Assembly (NCBI GenBank): GCA_029204225.1
Contig: CM055099.1
Location: 43,120,150 to 43,184,149, forward strand
Origin: Diphasiastrum complanatum
Taxonomy: Eukaryota > Streptophyta > Lycopodiopsida > Lycopodiales > Lycopodiaceae
Direction of reading: 5' to 3'
Length of the DNA: 64,000 nucleotides
The notes beneath the pieces are model-generated. The model was not told the DNA's origin. It saw only the letters and a program-made list of their open reading frames with translations, and did no database searches. Shown piece by piece: positions 46,414 to 58,340 of this stretch. Positions within the stretch are counted from its first letter, which is position 1. Each line of letters opens with the position of its first letter. Position numbers and translations under genes: made by a program.

Positions 46414-46880
46414 GTTTGAACCCACTCGACATAGAAGATTTTTCTTGAGAAGTAAGTGCACATTCATGATTTAATATATAGAGATGTCCATCTTTATACC
46501 CTTTGACCAGAACATTCGAGTTGATGTCTCGAATGAGGCATTGATTTGTATTGAATGTGATAATGTGGCCCCGATCAGCAATTCGACTAAAAGATAGGAG
46601 GTTCTTAGTCAATGTTGGAACAAATAAAACATTCTTGATACGTTGAGATGAATCATCATCGAATATTATGGTAACTGTTTTTTGCCTTCGATATGGAGGG
46701 AGCTGGAGTCTTAAAGATAAATGTTGTGGTCATGATGTATCGAAGAAAAATTTGTGAACCAATCTCATCAAGATGTCATATGTTGTGTTGCACTTGAGTC
46801 TAGATACCAGGAACTAGAATCTAAACGATTGTTTGATTCTCGGCCATAAACAACTATTGATTGGATTTGTCTTCAGAAGC
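46414..46880 (-). pseudogene. copia protease/pre-integrase remnant
   Basis: The minus strand reads RLQLPPYRRQKTVTIIFDDD (about 46,720), then FVPTLTKNLLSFSRIADRGH (about 46,620), then NVLVKGYKDGHLYIL, typical of the region between copia protease and integrase. The right end of the hAT MITE cuts off the left side. No continuation was found beyond the MITE, so the rest may have been deleted. Confidence 0.75.
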
Positions 46881-47403
46881 ATCAGTAACTGCAATATGAA
46901 CATGTTGATTCTTGTTTGCAAATATTTTTTGTTGGAAGGTTTGCGAATATCGAGGCAACCCTAACCTAGTTAATAAGTGAGAGGGATTTGGTACCATGCA
47001 TGTATAAGTCCAACCCAATGATCACATAGTTATTTCATTAGTTAAAAGTTAATAAAAGGACTTTAGGCCTTTTTGCGGGAATTCAATGTCGCAAGGCCTA
47101 ATAGTCAAGTTAGTGAATAAAAAGGGTTTGCTCTCCCAAATTTCAAATTTCAAATAATAAGGGAGGTGAAAATTGGCCAATAGGATTTGAGGCCAAAGCC
47201 CTAAACTCCACTATATATAGTGGTGCTTTGTAATTCATTTTACATGTTCAATAAAGCATGTGGAAACTCTTTCGACTGAAATCGGATGTCCTTGCTCTTC
47301 TTCCTCTCTTCATCTCTCATGTTGTATTTGGATCCTTATGTTTATTGGATTTGATACTTGTTGGGATTGATCTTTATTATACTTTTTGTGAGAGAAAATA
47401 GAG

Positions 47404-47407
<4 letters not shown>

Positions 47408-47483
<76 letters not shown>
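47408..47483. repeat. (AG)n microsatellite
   Basis: About 76 bases of AG. Confidence 0.97.
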
Positions 47484-47487
<4 letters not shown>

Positions 47488-47717
47488 TTGGCTGTGATGG
47501 AGAAACTGATTCTTGCATTCTCATTGCGCCATCACGTGGCTTTAGAAAATTCTAGAGAGAGAATGCACATAAACTTCTAGAAGGAGAGAGAACGTATTTG
47601 CCATGTAAGAGAGAGATCAATGTGCTAGGTGAAGTGGGGAAGAGATTTTTTTCTATTAATTTAGAGTTAGGGTTTTATTTGTAGGCTTTACAAAGAAAAA
47701 TAGCGATATACTGAGGT

Positions 47718-47721
<4 letters not shown>

Positions 47722-47786
<65 letters not shown>
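47722..47786. repeat. (AG)n microsatellite
   Basis: About 65 bases of AG. Confidence 0.97.
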
Positions 47787-47789
<3 letters not shown>

Positions 47790-48066
47790 TATTAACGTCT
47801 TTTCCATGCCAAAAGTTGTATAAGATGAAAGGAGTACATCATAAGGGATGGAACTCGGATGGAACAATGTCGTCAATAGAAAACTAAATTAAAACGTAAT
47901 TTGCTATGTAAAAAAGCTCATCTCTCACGCAGGAGAGGAAATAAATGACTGTGGCTCAAACATCTCTCACGTAGGAGAGAGAGAAAAATCTAAAATTTTA
48001 AGTTTTCCAATTTTAACCAAGACCAAGCGTCCCGTCTCGAAAGAGAGCCCGCGTAAATCGTTGGCC

Positions 48067-48480
48067 TTAGCGTCTACGATAATTTTTTTTTCTCTCAGTC
48101 CATTGAATGAGTGTCAAGTCTTCATCCATAAAAATAGTAGATCCCTTCAGACAACCTTTTTTATGTAGAACCTTTTGGCGAAGCAAAGGATCCTTGAAAT
48201 GCAGAAACATTGTAGTGGATTGGAGCTTACCCACCCAAGCAGCAGATATGACATTCTCTTTGAGACCAAAGGTGGAATGAATGAAAGCATTTGTCTCAGA
48301 GGTCCTTGCCCGCAAAAGAAGCTCTCCTGACTCTGACATTGAGGGCCTTGAGATATCTTTTTTAATGTTCTTGAATAGATTCAGAAATAATCTGCTTAGA
48401 TTCCTTGATGAGCATGTCGGCCCAACAACCCTTCGATTGCTGAAATTGCTGCTCCAAGGAGTTAGGGCAGCGAGTAGCAT
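48067..48480 (-). pseudogene. LINE-like ORF1 fragment
   Basis: This 137-residue frame contains SAAWVGKLQSTTMFLHFKDP, RQKVLHKKGCLKGSTIFMDE and DLTLIQWTERKKN. The layout (basic RNA-binding fold, variable middle, then a K-G-x-x-I-F-x-D-E-D-L-T block) resembles the ORF1/RRM-like region of plant L1-type LINEs. It is isolated: no endonuclease or RT follows within the next kilobase of the minus strand. The identification is from motif pattern only. Confidence 0.45.
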
Positions 48481-48580
48481 CAGGCAGTATCAGCAGCGCA
48501 CGCTAGCGCACCATCGTTGCAGGGCGCTATCGCGAGAGGGAGAAAGGAGAAGACGCACTGCTATTGGCTGTTGTTGGACG

Positions 48581-48767
<187 letters not shown>

Positions 48768-49396
48768 CTTTACCTTCGCTCGAGTAGTGTTAATGGATGT
48801 AGTGTTGATTGTGGAATCATAAGCTTGTGCTTGAATCTAAACTATGCTATCGCTCCCATGGAAACAAATCTCCCGCTACAATTTAGGTATCGTTGCCAGG
48901 GAGCTATGGCAATTTTTCATTTTCAGCATGATTCTAATCCATGCTTGGATGCTAGCTTGTATTTAGGCATCTTGTCTTGCCATATTAGTTTTAAAATTGC
49001 ATTTTAGGATTAATTTTGAGAAGAATTTTTCTTGGTTTGTGTGAATTTTTTGCTTGAAATATATTTTGATTGTTAAGCAAGAAAGGCCAAACAGATCATC
49101 ATTCCTAAGATCCATTTGGATATGAAGAAACTAGCAAAACCATAAAAATCGTTCATTTTTTGCAATTTTGGTGCCAAAAATGGACAAAATCTTTATTAGA
49201 CATATGCGCTGGTAGGATGAGAAGGAGTGCATGCATCTGAAGCATCGTAAATAGTTGTGGGAAGAAGGAAAACGTGAGTAGCTTGATCCATCTTGGCAGC
49301 ATGAAATGCCTTGGATGTTGTAGCGTGTTTGAGATGGATGGAAATGAGCAGTGGATGTGCCGAAAAAGTGTGCGATCCATGCTACCTGTCCCCCCC

Positions 49397-50539
<1,143 letters not shown>

Positions 50540-51480
50540 TAGGAAATCTTTCTTTTGTGAATCATGCATCTATGGGAAGCACTCTAGAAGCAAGTTTCCA
50601 AACTCACATTCCATCAAAACAAAGCATGTCTAGGATCTTGTACATAGCGATCTTTGTGGTCCAATGCCAACTTCGTCCTTGAGAGACACAATCTATTTTA
50701 TCACTTTCATAGATGATTATTTTAGATGGTCTACAGTCATATTCATTAAGCACAAATCTGAAGCCTTTGAATGCTTCAAGAGATTCAAGGCCATGGTTGA
50801 GACACAAACGTCTACAAAAGTGAAGGCACTCCGAACTGATGGTGGCGGCGAATACATCTCTAACGAGATGTCCGACTACCTAGCTGAACATGGTATTAGA
50901 AGACAGTTCACCACTTCCTATTCACCTCAACAGATGAAAAATCGAACTCTTCTCAACTCAGCCAAATCCATGCTACATCAAGCACACCTACCTGCGAAGT
51001 TCTGGATAGAAGCTATTGCCACAGCCTGTTACGTGTAGAACAAAGTCGTCAACAACAAAACTCCTTATAAAGTTTGGCATGGAAGAAAATCAACTCTGAT
51101 GGTTCCATTGCTAAATGGAAAGCACGGTTGGTGGCTAAAGGATTCACTCAAGTCCAAGGAGTGGATTGTCAAGAAATTTTCAGTCCTGTCATCAAGATGT
51201 AGTCAATCAGGACTCTAATTGCGTTAGCGCTGTGGAAGACCTCGAAATGCACCAAATGGATGTCCAGATAGCATTTCTCAACGGCAATGTCGAAGAGGAG
51301 TTGTACACCTTCCAACCGGAAGGATTCGAAGTCAAAGGCCAAGAGCACAAAGTGTGCAAGCTGCACAGAGCAATCTACGGTCTGAAACAGCCGCAAGAGC
51401 ATGGTTCGATAGAATCAACTCTTATCTCCTTCAAATGGATTAGCAAACAATTCAGCAGACTGTAGAAAAAAGAAGACATG
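50540..51480 (+). mobile_element. copia fragment with internal deletion joining integrase to RT
   Basis: The plus strand has the integrase zinc-binding end (CESCIYGKHSRSKFP), HSDLCGPM, FIDDYFRW, LRTDGGGEY and then FTTSYSPQQ. About 3-4 residues are missing before KNRTLLNSAKSML. After [12 protein letters not shown] the sequence jumps straight into RT ([24 protein letters not shown]-like, HQMDVQIAFLNG, KVCKLHRAIYGLKQP). The integrase C-terminus and RT start are deleted. The piece ends near 51,480 without YVDD, RNase H or LTR. Stops occur at about 50,630, 51,036 and 51,198. Confidence 0.88.
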
Positions 51481-53339
51481 AAATTATTCCTTAAGCTTTC
51501 AAGACTTACCCATGAATCCTTATTATTAGTCCGATCTTTTCATTTGAATAACTACTCGAAGATGCAACAAGTCTTCAGTTGCTTGTCTCTACTCCATAGG
51601 ACTAACTCAAAACCCAAAGATACACTAAGCTATAAATCTTCTAAATAGGTTGATCTTCTCCAAATAAAAGTTCATCACCGTCATGTAATTCCAAATACAT
51701 GAACCACTAAGTGAATTGACTCTTTATTTCTGAGATCAAATCCAAAAGCTAAAGAAAATTTATTTTTCTGATTGTGTAAAATTTGTCCACAATTTATTGT
51801 AGACAATAGTGTTTCTTCGTGCAAATATTATTAGAATATTCAAATATTCTAAAATACAATACTTCAATTAATCGAAATCTCTAGGAGATCCATCTAGTCT
51901 CAGACATCTGTAACTCAATCCAGAGCACTACAATTACTCTAATGAGCTAAAAGCCCCATTTCTAGCATTACATGCAAGAAGTCAACAATACATCTTAATC
52001 CCTATAGACTTAACTGTCTCCTATAAACCGGAGATGTAGCAACTACTCAAGTTAATCGCTAATAATTCAGAAATTTCAAATGACTAGGTGCAGATCTTAA
52101 TTATACTAGTATAATACCACATTTAGATCCATATCCAACTCACTTTTAAGTGAACCAATAAGTCTTTCACAGAAAGGTCTGTTAACTCTGCAAGTATCTG
52201 TTTCAACAATACTTGATCATATGTCTATGTTTACCGACTAAATTAAGTGCACCCAATAACCATTAGCAACCATGAATACATAGTAGATACATACAAGATT
52301 AATCATGCACATATGAGAATCATCTCACTATGACCCAATACATACACATATGTTCTTATCTGAGAGATTCAAAATCTGCATATGTTACTCTTAAAGAATT
52401 CTATTTCTCATGAGTAAATAACAAATCTGGGAAATCTCTGAGACTGGGAACACATCCCCTCTCACGAGTTTTCCAACCCAGTTACAACTTTGTACCAAAT
52501 TTTCCTCTCAACCCCTCCTTGATCCTACTATTCCAACTAAGATCAGGTTGATTTAACACAGACATCCCATGATCAATCTTACTTCTATCCCACCAACTGA
52601 CATTAGTAACTCTTGATCTTACTCAATACTACTTGTAATGATTTTTAATTCCAATCCATCTCTAGTTCCAGATTGTTCCACACAATCCCTAGAGAATTTC
52701 TCTCAACACTATGCAATTGATAGGTCCTTACAATAGAATCTTACTCATCACTTCACCCCTCCTTTTAAAAGAAATTTCCAATTTCTTATAAAAGTTTTCT
52801 AGAGAGATGACAAAAGAAAATATCAAATTCGTGAAAAGTCAATAATAAGTGTCTTCCAAAAAAAATTCTCTCTATTATACCCAGGACTTCTCTTCTAGAT
52901 ATATTTAACACAAGTGATAGTAACTATCATCTATTTGAGATCTATTTATGCATAAGAGACAGTTTGGGACTACGAAATTGAAATACCAACAACCTGGAAC
53001 ATTTCAAATTCCAAGCCTTATCCAAGTAGTAATTCACATAATTATAAACAGGCCTTCAAAAAATAAATAATTTTCATATTGGAAGCGAATTAAATCTGAT
53101 GTCCAAATTTGAGAAATTTAAAAGAAGTAAGATTTCTTTTAAAAGGTGAGAAATAGCTTTAAGGATTCTTTGATTTTGTAAATTATGAGATACCATTAAT
53201 GGGTCCAGACCAAATCTCAAAATTTCTTAAAATACCCTTCAAATAACCAATGGCCTACATTTTTCCCATATCATAACTAGGTACTCAAATTTACCAACTG
53301 CAGATGGCGGAGTAGGATCGCACACGTCTCCAAGGTGAA
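51481..53339. other. AT-rich intergenic DNA, nothing recognised
   Basis: There are no long open frames and no repeats of note. Composition is uniformly AT-rich. Confidence 0.6.
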
Positions 53340-53846
53340 TTGGATGAGACCACCCTTGAGCGTGATGCGTATTTCCAAACACAAATACTAGATCATCCGG
53401 TAACTCCTACGAAGATCGTATGTTTGTTCAAAAAGTGGCCCTTCAGGGATTCCAAGGCCACTTTGACAAGTTCAAAGGAGCAACTTCAACTGAGTTGGAA
53501 AAGGCTAAAGCAACTATCAGTGCCTATGAAAAAGCAGCTGCTCAGGTGTTGGAAGCCGGACTACAAATCCCAGTACCAGTCATGCCGCAATTCTCCCCTA
53601 CGCGCCAAGAGGATGTACCAATGGATACAGGGCTGGATTCGGGCATGGACCAGGGGGGAGCTCCAGAAATTGAAGAACAACATCCAATTCCACAGGCAGT
53701 GCCAGTGGGTCCATCTTCATCAAGGACCACACCATTATTCAGAAGGCCAATCAGCGTCGAGGACCATATCTAGAGTTTATTATCGCAACATCCGCATGAG
53801 TCCTCGCGTGGTGATTGGGTCCTTAAGTTCAAGACCTCAGAGATAG
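53340..53846 (+). CDS. unrecognised open frames, low confidence
   Basis: Two overlapping frames occur. 53,420-53,773 encodes 117 residues with an alpha-helical stretch (STELEKAKATISAYEKAAAQ) and a Pro/Gln/Asp-rich tail. 53,340-53,846 is a different frame over the same DNA. At most one is real. The helical, low-complexity form would suit a plant transposon gag or an unrelated gene end. Confidence 0.2.
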   Translation: MDETTLERDAYFQTQILDHPVTPTKIVCLFKKWPFRDSKATLTSSKEQLQLSWKRLKQLSVPMKKQLLRCWKPDYKSQYQSCRNSPLRAKRMYQWIQGWIRAWTRGELQKLKNNIQFHRQCQWVHLHQGPHHYSEGQSASRTISRVYYRNIRMSPRVVIGSLSSRPQR

Positions 53847-53884
53847 AGGCCGACAAAGAATTGGACAAAATACCTTCAACCAGC

Positions 53885-54752
53885 TTAAGTGCACATTTCT
53901 TGATCCAGTACTAGTTTTGAGTGACTTTTGTACATATTATATAGCTTGGAACGAAAACATTTTATTGTATTGTCGTTGACTGCAATCCACCACACGTTAT
54001 CTTGAAAATTAGGTAGAGGTATACACTCTAGTTTTCCCATTCCTCCATTTGTGTCTGGAATATACAGAGCATCATAAAAAAATATTCCAGAATCTGCAAG
54101 TTCTTTTGCCGTTCGTCCTCTGTATTGCAATTTGCCAATTTCTGAATGGATGACATCTATAATACCTGAAAGAGACACCACAGGTTCCCATTCATGTATA
54201 TTTGAAGGATATAGATCTGCAATACCAAATCATAATAAGCTTCGATTCATAAATATGATTACATTTTAAAAATGACAAGCAATCCAAAAAAATAAGATAC
54301 TTACAACTACACTTTTGAAAATCATGTGGATTTACAGCCTCCACATTAAGTTTTGAATGCATATAAACATGTTGAATAAGCAACTCTGAAATGGTTTGTC
54401 CTCTTGGAGAAACTTTGAAATCAATAATCCGCCCTTTCCAATAAGATCTATATGCCTTTTTCTTTTGGCGAAAAGCCCCTCTCACGGATGGATGCTTCAG
54501 TACCCAAGAAGCCTTATGATATTCACGAGCAATCCATGTGCCATCATCTTCCCTCTCTCTATAAAAAATTGCAGAGCATATCAAGGATCGAGCGGTCTCC
54601 TTCTCATCGCCATAGCTTGAAGAGTTCACGTTTGAACTCCTCAATATGAGAGTCCAGAATATAATAGGCGCCAAACCTATTTGTGAGTCCCAAGATAATT
54701 TTAACTTGAGGTGAAGCAGTTTAGTCAACCAGTCGTCGCGCACGCCAGCCAA
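53885..54752 (-). pseudogene. unrecognised spliced coding fragment with one visible intron
   Basis: The exon before the intron contains SSNVNSSSYGDEKETARSLI, YHKASWVLKHPSVRGAFRQK and RIIDFKVSPRGQTISELLIQ. It ends near 54,305 with a clear donor (AGTT|GTAAGTATC). The next exon begins at about 54,215 after GGTATTGCAG and reads YLYPSNIHEWEPVVSLSGII, then ELADSGIFFYDALYIPDTNG and FQDNVWWIAVNDNTIKCF, with a stop at 53,885. The two join in frame. I do not recognise the family. The start is unclear: an ATG at 54,752 gives an open frame, but the first 30-40 residues look intron-like. It may be part of a larger gene or a truncated copy. Confidence 0.5.
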
Positions 54753-54759
54753 TAGTATG

Positions 54760-55724
54760 CTTCCAATCTACCGGACCAGAAATTCAAATTTGCCCAAACA
54801 TGAATTGTGTTTTCTGGGTCAGGCGAGTTATGTTACATAGAAGCCACTATGTCAAGAACCAATTGGGCCACATGGACATAAACAGCGAGGAAAAAAAAAA
54901 ACTCATAACAAACGGCCCTTCTAAGTTTGAGAACTCCTGTAATAAGTACATTTTTATTGGGCATGACAATGCATCATAAGCTAATAGATTGTTTGGTCCT
55001 TTTGCAAAGATATTCCTTGTAAGTTGAGATGCTATGTTTAGTGAATCCGAGTCAATGGAAAATTTTAAGTTCATGATGTTTATGTTCTTTTCATGACTTA
55101 TATCAAATCAAGGATGAGAATATTTTAAAACCAAAACTTGAATGGTATTGAAAGTATTGATACTCGTGCAACACCGGCCTTTACAAGGGGAGGGTCTATT
55201 TCTAAGGGCCTTTTCTCGAAGGGTGGTAGCCCTTTGCCCTTGGCTAACCATTTCGAAAAGGTTGAGGGTCTTGGGCCTTCTCCTAGGTATTGTCAACTTG
55301 AGAAGTTTCCTTCTTGCCTTGGAATGGTCTCGATCAACGAATCGAGCCGCCCTAGAAGTTTAGAGGTGAATATTCTTGCATAATCTTATATGAACTAGGT
55401 AGCGGGCGTGAGCAGGCCCGCTACCGGCTTTATCTTGCAACCTTCATGCACCGAGCCGCCCTACAACGAGGTGCGTTGAAGGCTGCCTGGTACAGGGTAG
55501 CAGGTTGCTCACGTCTCGCTACCGAGCGTAATTGGCCTTTTGGCCATTCAATTGACAGAAAGTTTTGAATATGGCTTTAAACATAGGTGGTCAGATCCAG
55601 TTAAAAAATGCCATGTGTCCACTATGAGCCCAAACACCAATTTCGTATATGGTAGCAAACTCCACCCTACATGCATATCGAGGTTGCTCCACCCACCCTA
55701 ACATTCCAATCTCTTAATATTATT

Positions 55725-55729
<5 letters not shown>
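54760..55729. other. intergenic, no confident gene
   Basis: Short plus-strand frames at 55,138-55,383 have no recognisable domain. A GC-richer patch (55,395-55,540) contains GGTAGCGGGCGTGAGC and partial inverted copies such as GCCCGCTACCGG. Confidence 0.45.

Positions 55730-55798
<69 letters not shown>
55730..55798. repeat. (GA)n microsatellite
   Basis: About 69 bases of GA. Confidence 0.97.
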
Positions 55799-55799
<1 letters not shown>

Positions 55800-55890
55800 A
55801 AATAATTTTATATAGAGACACTTTTTAGACAAGATTAAAAAAATCAAATTTTAAAGAGGTTAAAAAAAATCGATAAAAAGACAATTACAT

Positions 55891-56014
55891 GTGGTAACGT
55901 CCATTGGTGGGGCCATTACCACTCATAATCCAATCTTTGGCGACCTCATTGCTAACGCTACTCATTTTTCGAATCTTGGACTCTATGTGGTAATGCCCTC
56001 CCAATGACATTGCC
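55891..56014. mobile_element. small palindromic MITE-like element, copy 1
   Basis: The left end GTGGTAACGTCCATTGGTGG and the right end TGGTAATGCCCTCCCAATGA are imperfect inverted copies about 100 bases apart. The left arm GGTAACG...GGCCATTACC is itself palindromic. It shares GGTAAYG-TCATTGG-GGGCCATTACCA-TAAT with the element at 60,446. Confidence 0.6.
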
Positions 56015-57312
56015 TACTACTTAATGTTGCTTTGCCCTAGCGCTCGATTCTAGCTAGGAATAACACCTCATTTTAACCATAAGGTAGCGGATGCTACACC
56101 TAATGGATGCTCCATCCTAGTGAGTGATTGAGTGTGTGTGTGTGTGCGCTTGTTGCTCTATCCCAACATTCCCACTCTTCTAATGTTGCTCGACACTAAT
56201 GCTCTGTTGTGACAAGAGAGCACCAAACCCTCTTCTTAATATAAAGGATGCTCCACCCTAACCAAGGAGAAACTAACTAGTAATATAAAGACAACGATGG
56301 GGAAAGAAGGTTTTGATGCCAAGGGTTGTTGTACCTCAGGTCATGGAATGGCAAATTACCATTAGGCCAGGCCAACAAGGTATAGGAATAAAACATGCAT
56401 TATTGTTGAACAATTGGTACCATCACATTTTTTGTTGTTTTTTTTATGAAGGCATAAAGGCCCTTTTACGATTAATAGTCCTTAGAAAATTTAGAAACTT
56501 CAAAAACTGTATGTTGTCTGAGAATAAGTCAAAAGAAATTTCAAAACACTTGGATTGGGCCTTTTTTGGGACCGCTTTCGTCTGTAGATATTACTTTTTT
56601 TTGACATTTTAATGAAGAAAAAGGAAGCGCCTCCCTGTGCGAAATTTGTGTGCCGCTTTTTTGTTTCAAAATTGTTTACATGCATCGAGGGCGGTTGAGT
56701 GAGGGCAGCCTCTTTTTGTTTCAAAATTGTTCACATGCACCTAGGGGGGTCGCGTGACGGCAGAAGCTCCTAGTGCCGTAAACTCCCTCAAGAAGGAAAC
56801 CTCTCCCCCCCCCCCCCCCCCATGATTTTGGAGGTATATTGTACCCTCAAGAGGGTGATGCCCTCCCATGATTTTAGAGGTCACCAAAAGCACAGGAATT
56901 CATAAGAAAAGGCAACGGATACTTCAAGTTCAAACTCGGAGGAGCTTCTTCGGCAAGCCTCTTCGTTCTCGCAAAACTGGCTACGTGTATTTGAGTAGGA
57001 CAATATGAATTGAACATCACCGTTGGATCTCTATATAACCGCTCGATATCTGCCACGTCTTCAATATCGAACCATTGAGTCTACCACGTGGCAAAAATCC
57101 AACTGGTGCCATTAGGCCCCCATCGCCTCCCAAATATATACTGTCATAGCCATCGACGATCCGACTAGAAGTATCAGAAAATAGTGAAAAGGATTAAACA
57201 CTGGATTTGTGAAGAGGTTTTGTTGGTCCGTACATAAATTTGCTGAGGGATTGTGAGTGAATTTCTTGATTCGTACAGTGCAGTCGTCGGAGTTGCAAAT
57301 CCGAGGGCAAAG
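56015..57312. other. POLD4 upstream region; poly-C run at 56,805-56,821
   Basis: No gene is seen. A C17 homopolymer lies at 56,805-56,821. Near 57,030-57,095 are CCACGTC and CCACGTGG words (a G-box at about 57,091) and a TATATAACC at about 57,033, which could act as promoter elements for POLD4 or for a divergent transcript. Confidence 0.4.
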
Positions 57313-58340
57313 ATGGCAGCAGCGCGCAGGCGTCAGCAGATCCCAGGCTTGTTGTATCCGCAGCGAAAGAATGCATTCGGCGGATCCAAGCATAATAAGC
57401 CCCTGCTTACTGACGTAAAGAAAAATTCTGAATCAGTCCAGTCCGTTTTCGAAGATGCGGAGCGCCTCTCAGTGACGCCATTTGGATCAAACAACGCTGA
57501 CGGTTCTCTGTCTCTCTCTTTCTCGCTTAGTTTCTTGGTGTTCTCTTGAACAGCAGGACAACTTTATTTGACACTTGTATAAAAATCATAACAGCATTTG
57601 TAACGTAATGTTCTATCAAAAGTATAGGCAAACTCTTTGAACATTAATATAATTAAAGTTTTCGTCACATCTTTGTATTAAGATATAATTCTTTTTTATC
57701 TTCCTCTGGATACTTCAACTTTTTTATGATTTGAGATAGCACCGGAAAAGATTGAATTTCATTTCTATTACGTTACAAAGATTTTCATTGATTGAAGATT
57801 CTATTCTATCTCGCTGTCTTATTTTGCTTTCTTTGGCTAGATGTGGGATCTCAAGTTGGTTTTACATGCAATAGCTATCAGTCCGGAAAGCAGCCATGGC
57901 TTCTCTGATAGCGAAAAAATCATAGTATCTACTTCAAAACTTATAAGCGGCTTTCCGCTCTAGTGTCTGATATAATAGAGGCCCCTTTTATGGTGTCGCC
58001 TTTTTCCTCTGAATCGATTAAGGCTTCCAATGTGTTATCGATTTTTTGCTTCCAACCCTTTAACTGAAGTAACTTAACATCTTGTATCATGAACGCTCCT
58101 TTTCGTCTGACGCTCTTATCGAATTAATCTATTGTTCGTGATGCAGACGAATATGACGACGTAGAAGAGGTACTAAAGCAGTTCGATCTGAATATGTCAT
58201 ATGGGCCGTGCTTAGGAATCTCACGGTTAGAGCGCTGGAATAGAGCCCATTTTCTTGGAAAGAATCCTCCTTTTGACATCAAAGGGCTTCTGGAACGCGC
58301 AGGCGGTTCATCCCAGAGCCTGTGGGAAGGACACATATAA
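57313..58340 (+). CDS. POLD4: DNA polymerase delta small subunit p12 (POLD4), 2 exons
   Basis: The p12 subunit stabilises the Pol delta holoenzyme and helps tie it to PCNA. Exons are 57,313-57,502 and 58,147-58,340, joined at phase 1 (GAC|G...AC|GAA) to 384 nt and 127 residues. The C-terminal 64 residues carry the family core: EEVLKQFDLNMSYGPCLGIS, RLERWNRAHFLGKNPPFDIK and SLWEG. This matches animal p12 (QFDL.W.YGPC.GI.RL.RW.RA...G..PP). The basic N-terminus (MAAARRRQQIPGLLYPQRKN) is where p12 has its PCNA motif; here Q-Q-I-P-G-L-L-Y is a degenerate version. The donor (GACG|GTTCTC) is weak. The acceptor is GATGCAG|AC. The ATG at 57,313 was chosen because it starts the conserved basic segment; a longer in-frame ATG exists at 57,253. 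Confidence 0.9.

Larger units (their letters stand above)
46881..48066. other. intergenic with two (AG)n arrays
   Basis: (AG)n tracts lie at 47,408-47,483 and 47,722-47,786. AGAGAGAG stretches and CTCTCACG(C/T)AGGAGAG words (about 47,924 and 47,968) flank them. No gene is seen. Confidence 0.6.
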
